A stretch of DNA of 64,000 nucleotides from Cellvibrio fontiphilus_A (GTDB taxonomy: Bacteria; Pseudomonadota; Gammaproteobacteria; Pseudomonadales; Cellvibrionaceae), in contig NZ_JBHRTF010000003.1 of the NCBI RefSeq assembly GCF_042646205.1, positions 496,001 to 560,000 on the forward strand, read 5' to 3'. Positions 63,710 to 64,000 of the stretch are shown here, piece after piece (position 1 is the stretch's first letter; each line of letters begins with the position of its first letter). Below the pieces are notes generated by a model, which was given only the letters and a program-made list of their open reading frames with translations, did no database searches and was not told the DNA's origin. The translations under genes were made by a program, and so were the position numbers.

Positions 63710-64000
63710 TTACACAGAGACAGTCTGGATTTCCACCGCTGCAATACGCTTGCCTTCATTGGCCGCGTTTTGGTAGCTCTCAATTTCATTGAAGTTGAGG
63801 TAGCGGTAAATATCAGCCGACATGCTGTCGATCTTCTGCGCGTAGTTCAGGTATTCCTCTGGTGTTGGCAGTTTACCCAATACCGCAGCGATTGCAGCCA
63901 GTTCGGCAGACGCCAGGTACACATCCGCACCTTCACCCAAACGGTTGGGGAAGTTTCGGGTAGAGGTGGATACTACAGTCGAGTTCTTCGCAACGCGCGC
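63710..64000 (-). CDS. acnB: aconitate hydratase B, C-terminal fragment
   Basis: Only the last 96 codons are in the window; the frame is open to the right edge. STSTRNFPNRLGEGADVYLASAELAAIAAVLGKLPTPEEYL followed by YRYLNFN is the conserved C-terminus of AcnB, the iron-sulfur aconitase of the citric acid cycle. The TTG at 63940 is not a start: the conserved sequence continues upstream through RNFPNR. Confidence 0.95.
   Translation of the reverse strand, partial: ARVAKNSTVVSTSTRNFPNRLGEGADVYLASAELAAIAAVLGKLPTPEEYLNYAQKIDSMSADIYRYLNFNEIESYQNAANEGKRIAAVEIQTVSV

Noticed and set aside
1..64000. CRISPR arrays, insertion sequences, prophage genes, toxin-antitoxin or restriction systems
   Set aside because: None seen: no regularly spaced repeats, no transposase or integrase-like proteins, and nearly every long frame belongs to a recognised housekeeping, carbohydrate or flagellar gene.

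Overview
This window looks like the chromosome of a motile, polysaccharide-degrading gammaproteobacterium close to Cellvibrio/Pseudomonadales. The reasons are the gene orders topA-DUF6586, tRNA-Leu-tig-clpP-clpX-lon-hupB-ppiD and flgNMA/cheV-cheR/flgBCDE/flgFGHIJKL, the sigma-54 plus sigma-28 promoter types in the flagellar region, and galactan-degrading enzymes. The genus is inferred from gene content and was not tested by a search. I see no IS element, prophage, CRISPR array or rRNA.

Layout. (1) 1-10.7 kb, mixed housekeeping: the end of an FHA-domain protein, a DUF5610-like protein, a glutaredoxin-like protein, an EAL-HDOD regulator, a first CheV, lytic transglycosylase Slt, ABC-F protein Uup, a universal stress protein and two unrecognised membrane-anchored proteins. 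(2) 11-23.2 kb, DNA topology and protein quality control: topA, a DUF6586-like gene, tRNA-Leu(UAG), tig, clpP, clpX, lon, hupB, ppiD. (3) 23.2-28.1 kb, a beta-1,4-galactan locus: two secreted GH53 endo-galactanases and a lipoprotein GH2 beta-galactosidase, with a 31-bp inverted repeat over the promoter of the minus-strand pair. (4) 28.2-57.1 kb, flagellum and chemotaxis: flgN, flgM, flgA, cheV, cheR, flgB-flgL, a FliT-like gene, two large flagellins around flaG, an orphan MASE1-CHASE histidine kinase, and fliD. (5) 57.2-61.4 kb, neuA-neuB-neuC plus a polysaccharide pyruvyl transferase-family gene, then on the other strand a Maf/DUF115 flagellin glycosyltransferase. (6) The 3' end of acnB.

How the genes work together. 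Sites with the strict GG-N10-GC spacing of sigma-54 promoters lie upstream of flgB, flgF, the second flagellin and neuA. Sigma-28-like sites (TAAAG..., 11-nt gap, GCCGATAA-like) lie upstream of flgM, the second cheV, the first flagellin and fliD. So the nonulosonic (sialic) acid genes appear wired into the flagellar cascade. With the adjacent Maf protein this points to sialic-acid-type glycosylation of flagellin. The NeuB and NeuC sequences resemble the N-acetylneuraminate versions more than the legionaminate or pseudaminate ones. The axial proteins FlgE, FlgK, FlgL, FliC and FliD are all much longer than the enterobacterial versions, with inserted domains; FlgE and FlgK share one inserted module.

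The most interesting region is 44-63.5 kb: two flagellins under apparently different sigma factors, a sensor kinase between them and fliD, and a sigma-54-linked sialic acid, pyruvyl transferase and Maf module.
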